A DNA stretch of 41,185 bases from Bacteroidales bacterium UBA1410 (GCA_002305015.1 DBPW01000028.1:1-41185); one strand, 5' to 3'; counted from the first letter of the stretch, positions 16,091 to 25,710 are shown. The notes: generated by a model not told the origin, from the sequence alone. Made by a program: numbers and translations.

Positions 16091-18343
16091 ATGGATCTTA
16101 TTTATCTGGTTATTCTTCTCATTTTGTTGGTTTTAGCAGTCCTCGATTTGACTGTAGGGGTAGCTAACGATGCTGTAAATTTTCTCAATTCAAGCGTAGG
16201 TTCAAAAGTCGCGCCCCTATGGGTAATTCTCACTGTTGCATCTATCGGAGTAATGTTGGGTACCTTGTTTTCAAGCGGAATGATGGAGATAGCACGAAGC
16301 GGCGTTTTTCATCCCAATATGTTCACTTTCCCAAAAATCATGATGCTTTTTCTTGCAGTCATGATAACCGATGTTATTCTGCTGGATATTTTCAACACAT
16401 TGGGACTACCCACTTCTACTACTGTTTCCTTGGTATTTGAGTTGTTGGGAGCTGCTGTTGCCGTGTCGTTGTACATCATGTGGGAAAACAATGGCGGGAA
16501 TCTGGCGGATTACATTAATACAAGCAAGGCTTTAGCCATTATTTCGGGTATATTGATATCGGTGGTCATTGCCTTTATTTCAGGTAGTGTTATCATGTAT
16601 TTTTCCCGTTTGATTTTTTCCTTCAACTACAAAAAATCATTTAAATACTTCGGCGCTTTATGGGGTGGATTTGCCCTCACTGCTATCACCTATTTCATTG
16701 TTTTTAAAGGATTAAAAGGTAGTGCCATTGTTTCGGAAGATTTACTGCAATATCTCTCTAACAACATGGGCAAAGCCTTGTTTTATGCTTTTATTGTATG
16801 GACACTTTTAATGGCGCTCCTCCAGCATCTCTTTAAGGTTAATATTCTCAAGGTGATCGTCTTAATGGGCACAATGGCATTGGCGCTTGCTTTTGCCAGC
16901 AACGATTTGGTAAATTTTATTGGTGTTTTTATGGCCGGATTGAGTTCATACCAAATTGCTTCAGAGGTAACAATCGCCGGCGGAAATATTGAAACACTGT
17001 TTATGGATAAATTAAAAGAGCCGGTTGTGGCGGACTGGAGATATTTATTGGGCGCAGGCATCATCATGGTTCTAGCCTTATGGTTTTCCAAAAAAGCAAG
17101 AACAGTAACCGAGACCGAAGTAAATTTAGCCAGGCAAACCGATGGAGGCATGGAAAAGTTTTCCTCTTCTCCTTTATCTCGCTCGATCGTTCGTGCTGCG
17201 GTAGATATCAACCGCGTATTGCGAGACTACACCCCCCCTAAAGTAAGGAAAGCCATTAATCGTCGTTTTACACCCGCCAAAGTTGAAGGAAATTCTGCCT
17301 CGTTTGATTTGATCAGGGCATCGGTAAATTTAACCATCGCCGCATTGCTGATTTCGTTAGGAACTTCTTTAAAATTACCCCTATCAACTACGTATGTTTC
17401 TTTTATGGTTGCAATGGGATCATCGCTGGCCGACAGGGCATGGGGAAGAGAAAGTGCCGTATATCGCATCAATGGCGTTTTAACTGTGATTGCAGGATGG
17501 TTTTTTACGGCACTTATCGCATTCTCAATTGCGTTCTTCATAGGTCTATTGTTGATGTGGGGAGGGAAAATAGCCATGGTTGCATTGCTGGCACTCATTG
17601 TGTTTATTTTCATCAAGTCTTCTGAAGCTCACCACAAAAGAAAAGAAAAGGAAAAAATCAATTCTTCTCTGCTGGAAGATGAAAAAGGGATTATAAAAGC
17701 ATGTACTTCGGAAGTAAAAAATGCAGTGGAAAAAATGTTGAATATATATCAACAAAATATACAAGGACTCACAACCGAAGATCGCCATTTGCTGCGCAGA
17801 ATTTCACGTGAAGCCGATGATTTGTATATGAGTTACAAAAATAAACGAACGTACGAAGTGGTTCCCACCATACAAGCCATTGCTGTGAATGAATTGGATA
17901 TCGAACAAGAATATGTTCAGGTGGTGGATTATACGTATGAAATTGCAAAAGCACTGAAAACAATCACTTCGGAGAGTTACCGCCACATCGACAATAATCA
18001 TAAAGGATTTAGCGACGAACAAGAAAATGAATTGCGCGAAATATGCAAAAATGTAATCGAAATGTATGAGAAATTCATCGATATGATGAACCGACATGAT
18101 TATTCTTCATTCGATACGCTCTTAACCTACCGGGAAAACATTCTTGAACAATGTGCCAAACTCACTAAAAAACAAATTAAACGCGTAAAAGCAAACGAAT
18201 CCGGGACCCGGAGCAGCATCCTCTTTCTGAATATCTTGAACGAAACCAAAACCATTGTTTTGCAATCCATTAACCTGATGAAATCGCAAAAAAATATGAT
18301 CTTAAGCAGCAAAAAAACAGCGAATGCATTGCAAAAAGTGTGA
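16091..18343 (+). CDS. PiT-family inorganic phosphate transporter with PhoU-like C-terminal domain
   Basis: The 750-residue protein has the two PiT signature repeats, GVANDAVNFLNSSVGS near residue 24 and FASNDLVNFIGVFMAG near residue 272 (the GxND-type motif), with about ten or more membrane helices to about residue 510. A basic linker (HHKRKEKEKIN) follows, then about 220 mainly helical, charged residues resembling PhoU. PiT proteins import phosphate with H+ or Na+. A PhoU-like tail on the same chain is seen in Bacteroidota and may regulate transport. The C-terminal assignment rests on helix pattern and family knowledge rather than a clear motif. Confidence 0.87.
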   Translation: MDLIYLVILLILLVLAVLDLTVGVANDAVNFLNSSVGSKVAPLWVILTVASIGVMLGTLFSSGMMEIARSGVFHPNMFTFPKIMMLFLAVMITDVILLDIFNTLGLPTSTTVSLVFELLGAAVAVSLYIMWENNGGNLADYINTSKALAIISGILISVVIAFISGSVIMYFSRLIFSFNYKKSFKYFGALWGGFALTAITYFIVFKGLKGSAIVSEDLLQYLSNNMGKALFYAFIVWTLLMALLQHLFKVNILKVIVLMGTMALALAFASNDLVNFIGVFMAGLSSYQIASEVTIAGGNIETLFMDKLKEPVVADWRYLLGAGIIMVLALWFSKKARTVTETEVNLARQTDGGMEKFSSSPLSRSIVRAAVDINRVLRDYTPPKVRKAINRRFTPAKVEGNSASFDLIRASVNLTIAALLISLGTSLKLPLSTTYVSFMVAMGSSLADRAWGRESAVYRINGVLTVIAGWFFTALIAFSIAFFIGLLLMWGGKIAMVALLALIVFIFIKSSEAHHKRKEKEKINSSLLEDEKGIIKACTSEVKNAVEKMLNIYQQNIQGLTTEDRHLLRRISREADDLYMSYKNKRTYEVVPTIQAIAVNELDIEQEYVQVVDYTYEIAKALKTITSESYRHIDNNHKGFSDEQENELREICKNVIEMYEKFIDMMNRHDYSSFDTLLTYRENILEQCAKLTKKQIKRVKANESGTRSSILFLNILNETKTIVLQSINLMKSQKNMILSSKKTANALQKV

Positions 18344-18417
18344 TGTGTTGTTACATCGGCGCATTCTTAACGAGTTTACAAAGAGAGATTACAAAAAATG
18401 CAAAAGGATAAACCGAA

Positions 18418-19206
18418 TTAAAACCCGCGCTGCCGCATTGCTTCAAAGGTGAGAATGGCAGTAGAAACAGATACATTGAGCGAATCGATTTTCCCCTTCA
18501 TCGGAATTTTAATTCGCTTTTTGACATTTTGCAACCAAAAATCGGTAAGTCCTTCTGCCTCTGTTCCCATAACAATAGCTGAAGGACTGGTAAAATCTAC
18601 ATTCTGATAAAATTCGGCAGCCTGCAATTCGGCAGCATACGAGGTAATCTTATTCTGCAACAACCATTCCATCGCCTCCGACGAAGTACAAACGGCAGTT
18701 TGCACCGTAAATAACGTGCCTACACCTGAACGTATAACGTTAGGATTATACAAATCGGTCTGTGGATCGCATACAATAACAGCATCCACTGCAGCAGCAT
18801 CGGCAGTACGAAGAATTGCACCCAAATTACCCGGTTTTTCAACGGATTCCAAAATAATAACAAACGGATTCTCAGATAACTTTATATCAGCTAATCTATG
18901 TGGTTTTGGCTTTGCCACCGCAACAATTCCATCGGAATTCTCACGGTAAGCAATTTTTTCGAATACGGAAGGAGAGATAGGAACTATTTTATTGGGGTCG
19001 ATTGACTCGACAACATCAGGATATTTGCTCTTCGCAAATAAAGGGGTACACACATAAACCGAATCAAGAATGTATCCGCCTGCCAATGCTAACGATAACT
19101 CTCGGGCACCTTCAATAACGAAAAGCTGTTGTTCTTTCCGTTCTTTACTTTTTGCCAGTTTTACAATATTCTTTATTGCAGCATTCTGAAGACTGGTAAT
19201 TTCCAT
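18418..19206 (-). CDS. TrmH/SpoU-family RNA 2'-O-methyltransferase
   Basis: The 262-residue protein has an N-terminal SpoU substrate-binding domain (QQLFVIEGARELSLAL) and the C-terminal knotted SPOUT methyltransferase core: LESVEKPGNLGAILRTADAA (motif 1), IVMGTEAEGLTDFW (motif 2) and IPMKGKIDSLNVSVSTAI (motif 3). It probably methylates a ribose in rRNA or tRNA with SAM; the target site is unknown. An upstream TTG at 19212 keeps the frame open, but the ATG at 19206 (MEITSLQNAAIKN) is the better start. It lies 26 bp after the thioredoxin gene on the same strand. Confidence 0.92.
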   Translation of the reverse strand: MEITSLQNAAIKNIVKLAKSKERKEQQLFVIEGARELSLALAGGYILDSVYVCTPLFAKSKYPDVVESIDPNKIVPISPSVFEKIAYRENSDGIVAVAKPKPHRLADIKLSENPFVIILESVEKPGNLGAILRTADAAAVDAVIVCDPQTDLYNPNVIRSGVGTLFTVQTAVCTSSEAMEWLLQNKITSYAAELQAAEFYQNVDFTSPSAIVMGTEAEGLTDFWLQNVKKRIKIPMKGKIDSLNVSVSTAILTFEAMRQRGF

Positions 19207-19232
19207 GGACAAGAAGCCTCTATGGGGTTAAT

Positions 19233-19691
19233 CTATTTGGTAAGCTCTTTCTCAAGCAAAAACTCTTCAATAGCTTTTTTGAATGTTTCTTTAGGTAAGG
19301 CACCCTGTGCAATTTGCGGATTCCCTTGACGAGGAATAAAAAGAAAAGTCGGAATACTTTGAATGCCAAAGACTCTTGCTAATTCCGGTTCTTTATCTAC
19401 ATCCACTTTGTATACATAAATGTCATCGCCGTATTCGTCAGCCAAATCGTCAAGTATGGGGGCCGTTCTACGACATGGGCCACACCAAGTGGCATAAAAA
19501 TCAACAATGGCCGGCTTGTCTCCTTCGTATTTCCATTCATTGACATTTTCTTTATAATTAAATACTTTCTGCAAAAAAACGGCACCGGTAAGTTCAACAG
19601 GTTTTATTTTAATTTCTTGCGTAGGAGGATTTGCCGCAAAGGTGATCAATGCGACAGCAAAAATTGCAATCGAAATACTTATTCTTTTCAT
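19233..19691 (-). CDS. exported thioredoxin-family protein
   Basis: The 152-residue product has an N-terminal signal peptide (MKRISISIAIFAVALITFA) and a thioredoxin domain with the active site ATWCGPCRRTAPIL and the cis-proline motif IQSIPTFLFI. It should act as a periplasmic disulfide reductase or oxidase. WCGPC is the thioredoxin-type active site, so reduction is more likely. It precedes the RNA methyltransferase gene by 26 bp, probably in one transcript. Confidence 0.92.
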   Translation of the reverse strand: MKRISISIAIFAVALITFAANPPTQEIKIKPVELTGAVFLQKVFNYKENVNEWKYEGDKPAIVDFYATWCGPCRRTAPILDDLADEYGDDIYVYKVDVDKEPELARVFGIQSIPTFLFIPRQGNPQIAQGALPKETFKKAIEEFLLEKELTK

Positions 19692-19792
19692 TTATTCAAT
19701 TCTAATTAGAGTAGCTTTTAAGTAACGTATTTAAAAAAATTTATTCATTATGCACGGTTCACGTGGAATTCTCAAAGAAGGTCAATGTAGAA

Positions 19793-20296
19793 TCAAAAAA
19801 AATCCTGATCTTTATATGAAATACTTCCCGGACGCATCACACCAAATTCCTTTGCGCACATGGTTTCAATTTCTACTTTCCATATTTTCACATTATTCAC
19901 AGCAGGAACAGAAAAAGTAAATGTTTTATCGGAATAATGATGCATAAAGATATGCAATATCTTTTCTTTTTCGACAAAATCCTCTTCAAATACTACTTCA
20001 CCTTCACATAAAACACTTTTCCCTTTCATCCTATAACTGCATGCCACATCGGGATGCTGCCAAATGAGCTCGGGTTGGGTACAAAATGCGATGCATACCT
20101 TTGGATTCTTACCAAGTATGCGAATAGCTTTCCCCTCTTGCGCAGAATGAAAATAAATAACACCATCATCATATCCGAATGTCATTGGCAATACATAAGG
20201 GAATCCATTCTCGTCGGCCATACCTACATAACAAAATTTAGAAGACCGGATAATTTTTTCTATATTTTCTTTTTCTTCTATTGAAAAGGTTTTCAT
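19793..20296 (-). CDS. pyridoxamine 5'-phosphate oxidase-like flavin-binding protein
   Basis: The 167-residue protein matches the small PNPOx-like split-barrel family (NimA/YhbP type): FCYVGMADENGFPYVLPMTFGYDDGVIYFHSAQEGKA, then CIAFCTQPELIW, and a conserved late segment. Such proteins bind FMN or related cofactors and may reduce nitro compounds or other substrates; the role is unknown. A GTG at 20299 is in frame but the ATG at 20296 is preferred. A very good promoter lies directly upstream. Confidence 0.85.
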   Translation of the reverse strand: MKTFSIEEKENIEKIIRSSKFCYVGMADENGFPYVLPMTFGYDDGVIYFHSAQEGKAIRILGKNPKVCIAFCTQPELIWQHPDVACSYRMKGKSVLCEGEVVFEEDFVEKEKILHIFMHHYSDKTFTFSVPAVNNVKIWKVEIETMCAKEFGVMRPGSISYKDQDFF

Positions 20297-20320
20297 CACT
20301 ATTAATTTTCAACTGAGAAG

Positions 20321-20352
20321 CAAATTTACATGATAATTTTAATTTACACAAA
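20321..20352 (-). promoter_or_regulatory. promoter of the PNPOx-like gene
   Basis: TTTG (20352-20349) and TAAATTTG (20328-20321) are separated by 20 bp, a near-ideal Bacteroidota -33/-7 pair. The -7 motif lies 24 bp before the ATG. Confidence 0.75.
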
Positions 20353-20448
20353 ACCCAATAAAAAAACCGTTCTTTAAAATTCAATCTGTTTTCGGTCAGG
20401 CAACATCGAATTATAGAAATAACAAACAGAAATGGTTAGATTTTACAA

Positions 20449-20480
20449 CAAAAAAGGAAAAATCCGTCGGGGACTCTTCC
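20449..20480 (-). terminator. possible terminator after rplT
   Basis: On the minus strand GGAA...TTCC and TCC...GGA pairs form an interrupted hairpin (3-nt internal loop, short apical loop) followed by TTTTTTG. It lies about 40 bp after the rplT stop and would end the thrS-infC-rpmI-rplT transcript. The internal loop lowers confidence. Confidence 0.45.
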
Positions 20481-20517
20481 TTCATTTTATTCGTAGATAT
20501 AAACAACAATAATTTAT

Positions 20518-20862
20518 TTATTTCACTTTATCAACAATTGCTTTAAATGCTTCGGGGTTATTCATTGCTAAATCGGCAAGAACTTTCCGGTTGATTTCAA
20601 TGTTGTTTTTGTGCAAAGCCCCCATCAAACGAGAATACGACATTCCATTGGCACGGGCAGCAGCGTTAATACGTTGTATCCATAAAGCGCGAAAATTTCC
20701 TTTCTTATCTTTACGATCACGGTAAGCATAGGTGAGACCTTTTTCCCACGTATTCTTTGCTACAGTCCATACATTTTTACGGGCGCCATAATAACCCCTG
20801 GTTAATTTTAATATTTTCTTTCTGCGATTGCGCGAAGCAACATGATTTACTGATCTTGGCAT
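20518..20862 (-). CDS. rplT: 50S ribosomal protein L20
   Basis: This 114-residue basic protein has the L20 hallmark MPRSVNHVASRNRRKKILK, GYYGARKNVWTVAKN, YRDRKDKKGNFRALWIQRIN and a NNIEINRKVLADLA C-terminus. It binds 23S rRNA early in large-subunit assembly. Length is normal. It lies 102 bp after rpmI in the conserved thrS-infC-rpmI-rplT order. Confidence 0.98.
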   Translation of the reverse strand: MPRSVNHVASRNRRKKILKLTRGYYGARKNVWTVAKNTWEKGLTYAYRDRKDKKGNFRALWIQRINAAARANGMSYSRLMGALHKNNIEINRKVLADLAMNNPEAFKAIVDKVK

Positions 20863-20964
20863 AATATTAATAATGTGTTTTGAATGTTAGCGTTTCCTTC
20901 TGTTCCGGAAATCTTTTGAGCGTACATTCGGTTAATAAAAACTAAATAACGAACACTATCGGAT

Positions 20965-21162
20965 TTATTTCAATCTCAATAATAATTTTACGTTTTCTCT
21001 GTCTGCTTTATCAACAAGCGTAGTATGCGTTAATCTCCTTTTTTGCTTTTTGCTCTTTTTTGTCAAAATGTGACTTTTATACGCATGCTTTCTCTTAATT
21101 TTCCCTGATCCGGTAAGGGTAAACCTCTTTTTGGCACCGGAGTTAGTCTTAATTTTCGGCAT
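20965..21162 (-). CDS. rpmI: 50S ribosomal protein L35
   Basis: The 65-residue basic protein starts MPKIKTNSGAKKRFTLTGSGKIKRKHA and contains SHILTKKSKKQKRRL, which is diagnostic of L35. It lies between infC and rplT, as in most bacteria. Confidence 0.98.
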   Translation of the reverse strand: MPKIKTNSGAKKRFTLTGSGKIKRKHAYKSHILTKKSKKQKRRLTHTTLVDKADRENVKLLLRLK

Positions 21163-21255
21163 TTCCTATTTAATTATTGATGATTAATAAAATTTTCAGC
21201 TTGCAAAGGTAATGATTTTTTGGAAATCATTCCACTTTTTGCTCTCTTTTTATTC

Positions 21256-21819
21256 TTAATTCGCAGGCGATTCTTTTTTGGGAGCAGAAGCGTTTTTTTT
21301 GGGAGCAAGAACAATCGACATACGTTTTCCTTCCAATACCGGCATCTGCTCAACTTTTGCATAATCTTCGAGATCGTTGGCAAATCTTAGTAATAACACT
21401 TCGCCCTGTTCCTTAAACAGAATAGAACGACCTTTGAAAAATACAAAAGCTTTTACTTTGGCTCCTTCTTCGAGGAAACTTTTAGCGTGCTTAAGTTTAA
21501 AATTGTAGTCATGATCATCAGTCTGAGGTCCAAAACGAATTTCCTTTACGATAATCTTTGTCGCTTTGGCTTTTAGTTCTTTTTGTTTCTTTTTCTGCTG
21601 ATATAGAAATTTCTGATAATCAATGATGCGGCATACCGGAGGATTGGCCGATGGAGAAATCTCCACTAAGTCCAAACCCATATCCTCGGCCATTCGCAAA
21701 GCCACTTGTGTAGGATATATTCCTTGTTCAACATTATCGCCCACTAAACGAACTTCCGGTACACGAATTTGCTCGTTTGTCCTATATTGGTTTTTTGAAT
21801 CTTTGGGACTATTCTTCAT
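21256..21819 (-). CDS. infC: translation initiation factor IF-3
   Basis: The 187-residue protein shows YRTNEQIRVPEVRLVGDN, the IF-3 N-domain motif ALRMAEDMGLDLVEISPSA followed by PPVCRIIDYQKFLY, and the C-domain segment KEIRFGPQTDDHDYNFKLKHA. IF-3 binds the 30S subunit and checks the start codon and initiator tRNA. A short extension (about residues 175-187) after the C-domain is lysine- and alanine-rich. It begins 64 bp downstream of thrS with an ATG start. Confidence 0.97.
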   Translation of the reverse strand: MKNSPKDSKNQYRTNEQIRVPEVRLVGDNVEQGIYPTQVALRMAEDMGLDLVEISPSANPPVCRIIDYQKFLYQQKKKQKELKAKATKIIVKEIRFGPQTDDHDYNFKLKHAKSFLEEGAKVKAFVFFKGRSILFKEQGEVLLLRFANDLEDYAKVEQMPVLEGKRMSIVLAPKKNASAPKKESPAN

Positions 21820-21883
21820 TCAACTGATGTTAAGTATTTCTTCTCTGATTTTATAATTAATTGTTTTTATTTTCGTTAAATAT

Positions 21884-23833
21884 TCAAGGCCGTTCTATCT
21901 CTATCATTTTTTCTACTTCACGTACAACCTCTTCGGCAAAGGTAGTTAAATTTTTTATACCTTTATCGCCTTCACCACGTTTTCTCACCGAAACTGCGTC
22001 ATTTTGTGCTTCTTTCTCCCCTACAATCAACAGATATGGAATATGCTTGAGTTCGTTATCCCGAATCTTTCTTCCGATTTTTTCGTTGCGATCGTCCACT
22101 TCGGTTCGAATATCGTATTTTTTTAATGTTTTTGCAACATTATATGCATAATCGTTAATTTTTTCACTAATAGGCAATACGACAACTTGTGTAGGAGACA
22201 ACCACAAAGGAAATTTTCCGGCAGTGTGTTCAATGAGGACAGCTACAAAGCGTTCCATTGACCCAAACGGTGCTCTATGAATCATAACCGGCCGGTGTTT
22301 ATGGTTGTCGGCTCCAACATATTCCAAATCGAAACGTTCCGGAAGGTTATAGTCCACCTGAATGGTGCCCAATTGCCAACGTCGACCAAGCGCGTCTTTC
22401 ACCATAAAATCGAGTTTTGGTCCATAAAAAGCTGCTTCACCAAGTTCAATTTTTGCTTTCAATCCTTTTTCTTCGCAAGCTTCTATAATGGCGCGTTCGG
22501 CTTTTTCCCAATTTTCGTCACTCCCAATATATTTTTCTTTGTTTAGCGGATCCCGAAGAGAAATCTGAGCTTCAAAATCATTAAAATCCAATGCTTTGAA
22601 GATAATAAAGATGATATCCATTACCTTCAAAAATTCATTTTTCACCTGATCGGGCGTGCAAAAAATATGAGCATCATCTTGCGTAAAACCACGTACACGG
22701 GTCAAGCCATGCAATTCACCGCTTTGTTCGTACCGATAAACCGTACCAAATTCAGCAAGCCGCAATGGCAGATCTTTGTAAGAACGAAGTGATGTTTTGT
22801 ATATCTCGCAATGATGAGGACAGTTCATGGGTTTCAACATAAATTCCTCACCTTCCTGTGGCGTTTTCATGGGTTGAAACGAATCTTTCCCGTATTTTTC
22901 ATAATGACCCGAAAGCATATACAATTGTTTTAAAGCGATATGCGGTGTCATAACTTGTTCATAATCAAACTGACGTTGAATCTTCTTAAGGAAATCTTCC
23001 AAACGCAAACGCAATTGGGTACCTTTAGGTAACCATAATGGAAGTCCCGCACCAACATTCTGTGAAAAAGCAAAAAGCTCCAATTCTTTCCCTATTTTCC
23101 GGTGATCGCGTTTCTTTGCCTCCTCAACCATCGCCAGATATTCATCCAGCATTTTCTTCTTCGGAAAAGAGATGCCATACAACCGGGTCAACTGACGGCG
23201 ATGTTCATCACCACGCCAATAAGCACCTGCAACATTTAAAATTTTTACGGATTTAATATACGAAGTATTCGGCAAATGGGGACCCCGACATAAATCGGTA
23301 AAATCACCTTGAGTATAAATTGTTATGGTTCCATCCTGAAGTTCATTTATGAGCTCAACTTTATATTCTTCGTTTCTTTTTGAAAACATCTCGATAGCCT
23401 CTGCTTTTGAAATGCTTTGGCGTTTAATATCTTCTTTTTTAGCGATTAGTTCCATCATTTTCTTTTCGATGGCAGGAAAATCCGATTCCTTAATCACTAC
23501 ACCTTCTCCGGGATCCACATCATAATAGAAGCCGTTTTCAATAGCCGGTCCGATGCCGAATTTGATCCCCGGATACAATTCCTGTAATGCTTCGGCCATA
23601 AGATGAGCAGAAGAATGCCAATAAGCGTGCTTGCCTTCATCATCTTCCCATTTCAACAATTTCAAAGTTGCATCTTCTGTGATGGGACGCGTCAAATCCC
23701 ACGTTTCGCCATTTACACTGGCTGCAAGCACTTCCTCTGCCAATCGCGGACTAATGTTTTTTGCTATCTCTAAAGCCGTTATTCCCTTTTCGTACTCCTG
23801 AACCGAACCGTCAGGAAAAGTAATCTTTATCAT
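21884..23833 (-). CDS. thrS: threonyl-tRNA synthetase
   Basis: The 649-residue class II synthetase has an N-terminal TGS domain (residues 1-61), the editing domain with HSSAHLMAEALQELYPG (HxxxH), the catalytic core with the zinc-ligand Cys in FMLKPMNCPHHCEIYK and motif 2 around RYEQSGELHGLTRVRGFTQDDAH, motif 3 IHRAPFGSMERF, and the C-terminal anticodon domain (TQVVVLPISEKINDYA). It charges tRNA-Thr and edits mischarged Ser. The ATG at 23833 overlaps the stop of a small upstream ORF, so expression is probably coupled to translation of that ORF. Confidence 0.98.
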   Translation of the reverse strand: MIKITFPDGSVQEYEKGITALEIAKNISPRLAEEVLAASVNGETWDLTRPITEDATLKLLKWEDDEGKHAYWHSSAHLMAEALQELYPGIKFGIGPAIENGFYYDVDPGEGVVIKESDFPAIEKKMMELIAKKEDIKRQSISKAEAIEMFSKRNEEYKVELINELQDGTITIYTQGDFTDLCRGPHLPNTSYIKSVKILNVAGAYWRGDEHRRQLTRLYGISFPKKKMLDEYLAMVEEAKKRDHRKIGKELELFAFSQNVGAGLPLWLPKGTQLRLRLEDFLKKIQRQFDYEQVMTPHIALKQLYMLSGHYEKYGKDSFQPMKTPQEGEEFMLKPMNCPHHCEIYKTSLRSYKDLPLRLAEFGTVYRYEQSGELHGLTRVRGFTQDDAHIFCTPDQVKNEFLKVMDIIFIIFKALDFNDFEAQISLRDPLNKEKYIGSDENWEKAERAIIEACEEKGLKAKIELGEAAFYGPKLDFMVKDALGRRWQLGTIQVDYNLPERFDLEYVGADNHKHRPVMIHRAPFGSMERFVAVLIEHTAGKFPLWLSPTQVVVLPISEKINDYAYNVAKTLKKYDIRTEVDDRNEKIGRKIRDNELKHIPYLLIVGEKEAQNDAVSVRKRGEGDKGIKNLTTFAEEVVREVEKMIEIERP

Positions 23834-23922
23834 ATTTTTTCTCTTACCTTAGTAATTAAAACAGGATTATTCTCAATCGAGAACATTTCCTGAATCAATT
23901 TACTTGTTTCGTTGTCAATCAT
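23830..23922 (-). CDS. 30-codon ORF coupled to thrS (possible leader peptide)
   Basis: An ATG at 23922 opens a 30-codon frame beginning MIDNETSKLIQEMFSIENN and ending KVREKI. Its TGA overlaps the thrS ATG in the arrangement ATGA. The -7 motif at 23935-23942 is only 12 bp upstream of the ATG, so the mRNA would be almost leaderless and this ORF would be the first thing translated. It contains just two Thr codons, which argues against Thr-sensing attenuation. No family is recognised. It may serve to feed ribosomes into thrS, or it may encode a real micropeptide. Confidence 0.55.
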   Translation of the reverse strand: MIDNETSKLIQEMFSIENNPVLITKVREKI

Positions 23923-23934
23923 TTTTTTGAAGTG

Positions 23935-23942
23935 CAAATGTA
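23935..23942 (-). promoter_or_regulatory. -7 promoter motif for the thrS operon
   Basis: TACATTTG on the minus strand matches TAnnTTTG and lies 12 bp before the small ORF that overlaps thrS. No clear TTTG -33 box is present at 19-21 bp. Confidence 0.55.
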
Positions 23943-24086
23943 ATGATTTTGTGAATTATAGAATAGTGTTTTCAAAATAAAATTAAAAAAGACATATAAA
24001 AAGAGATATAGCCAAAGAAAAGAAAGTACGGCATTTTTTGGGTAATAAGTTCAAAAATTTGATAACGTGTTCGTTTGAAAAAATCC

Positions 24087-25679
24087 TCATTCATTAAATA
24101 TATGCTTTAGAGTCGGAGTATTGATTACACGTAACCCTTCCTGAAATATCTCGTTCTCATCATTAATAATTTTGAAGTAAGCAGAAGAGTCATAGATGTC
24201 ACGTGCAATCAGCGCTTTCAGTTGTGTAAAAAGCAGCTTTTGCGAACGCTTGAATTCTTCTTCATCCCATTTGACTTTTTCCTCTTCGGCCATTTTCTTC
24301 ATTTTTGTCACCATATCCACGGAAATAGAATAATTCTTTTTAAACGCATCAACATTGGGATAGGCTTTCAGTAGCAATTTGCGATGGTTATCCACCTCTG
24401 AAATGGCTATGCGGTTAACGATTCCTTTCGCAATCAGATCTCTATGCAAGTCAGTAAGCGATGTGGTATCGATTGGCACAAAATAATCCGGCATAATACC
24501 TCCGTCACCATACACGGTGCGTTTGTATACCAACGTCTTATATTTCAAGGAATCGGGAAAATGAATGCTATCGGCATGCAACAGTTCACCCTTGCGATAA
24601 CGATCGAAGAAATCCATGTTGTATGACTCGATATCTCCCCCTTTATAAGGCTTCTGAATGCATCGACCGCTGGGTGTATAGTAACGAGCTACAGTAAGTC
24701 GGATCATTGTTCCATCAGGAAGTGGCAACTGTCGTTGTACAAGTCCTTTGCCAAAGGTACGGCGGCCAACGATAACCCCTCTGTCCCAATCCTGTACAGC
24801 ACCTGCTAAAATCTCACTTGCTGAGGCAGAACCTTCATTAACCAATACTACAAGATCTCCTTTTTCGAATTGCCCTCTTGATGTCGCATTTATATTGGAA
24901 CGGGGTTGATGTTTTCCTTCGGTATATACGATAAGCTTACCATTATCTAAAAATTCGTCAGCAATATCGGTAGCCGTCTGAAGAATGCCTCCTCCATTTC
25001 CGGTAAGGTCCAAAATCAGTTTTTTCATCCCTTTTGCTTTCAATTTCTCCTCAGCCTTTCGAAACTCATCCGCAGAAGTTACGGCAAACCGGCTCAGTCG
25101 TATATAGCCGGTTTCCTCATCCACCATATACGAAGCATCGATGCTGTAAATGGGAATTTTGTCGCGTACAATGCGAAATTCCAGTAACCCCGGAACTCCC
25201 TGTCTCAATACCTTTACTTTTACGGTAGTACCTTTCGGCCCTCGGAGCTTTTTCATTACTTCTTCACTGCTCATCTTAACACCGGCTATCAGCGTGTCAT
25301 TGACATAAATAATCTTATCGCCGGGCATAATGCCCACTTTTTGAGAAGGACCTCCAGAAATAACCTCAATAACATACAACGTATCCGTAAGCATATTAAA
25401 GGAAATGCCTATCCCCTCAAAATCGCCTTGCAGCGGCTCGTTCATAGCCCGTACTTCCTCTTTATTTAAATAAGACGAATGCGGATCTAATTCACGCAAC
25501 ATGGCACGAATTGCTGTTTCGGTCAATTTTTCCGAGTCTACATCGTCCACATATAAATTATTAATTAACTGAAGTGTACGCACCAATTTAAGTCCCAAGG
25601 GATCGGGCATAAACTGAGCAAAAGCACACGAAAAATAGAAAAAAATGCTGATTACAAGAAAAATCGATCTCTTATACAT
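24087..25679 (-). CDS. S41-family C-terminal processing peptidase
   Basis: The 530-residue protein has an N-terminal signal or anchor segment (SIFLVISIFFYFSCAFA), so it acts in the periplasm. A PDZ domain (about residues 85-170, GIGISFNMLTDTLYVIEVI and GIMPGDKIIYVND) precedes the S41 protease core. The likely nucleophile Ser is in NEGSASASEILAGAVQDW, with the Lys in GRRTFGKGLVQ. C-terminal processing proteases cut the tails of envelope proteins. It is the last gene of parE-coaD-ctpA, 31 bp after coaD. The residues after about 400 form an extra region common in Bacteroidota members. Confidence 0.93.
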   Translation of the reverse strand: MYKRSIFLVISIFFYFSCAFAQFMPDPLGLKLVRTLQLINNLYVDDVDSEKLTETAIRAMLRELDPHSSYLNKEEVRAMNEPLQGDFEGIGISFNMLTDTLYVIEVISGGPSQKVGIMPGDKIIYVNDTLIAGVKMSSEEVMKKLRGPKGTTVKVKVLRQGVPGLLEFRIVRDKIPIYSIDASYMVDEETGYIRLSRFAVTSADEFRKAEEKLKAKGMKKLILDLTGNGGGILQTATDIADEFLDNGKLIVYTEGKHQPRSNINATSRGQFEKGDLVVLVNEGSASASEILAGAVQDWDRGVIVGRRTFGKGLVQRQLPLPDGTMIRLTVARYYTPSGRCIQKPYKGGDIESYNMDFFDRYRKGELLHADSIHFPDSLKYKTLVYKRTVYGDGGIMPDYFVPIDTTSLTDLHRDLIAKGIVNRIAISEVDNHRKLLLKAYPNVDAFKKNYSISVDMVTKMKKMAEEEKVKWDEEEFKRSQKLLFTQLKALIARDIYDSSAYFKIINDENEIFQEGLRVINTPTLKHIFNE

Positions 25680-25710
25680 AAATATTAATACTATTTGATT
25701 GCGAAAGAAT

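Noticed and set aside
23830..23922. Threonine attenuator leader peptide
   Set aside because: Only two scattered Thr codons and no terminator hairpin between the ORF and thrS, which overlap.
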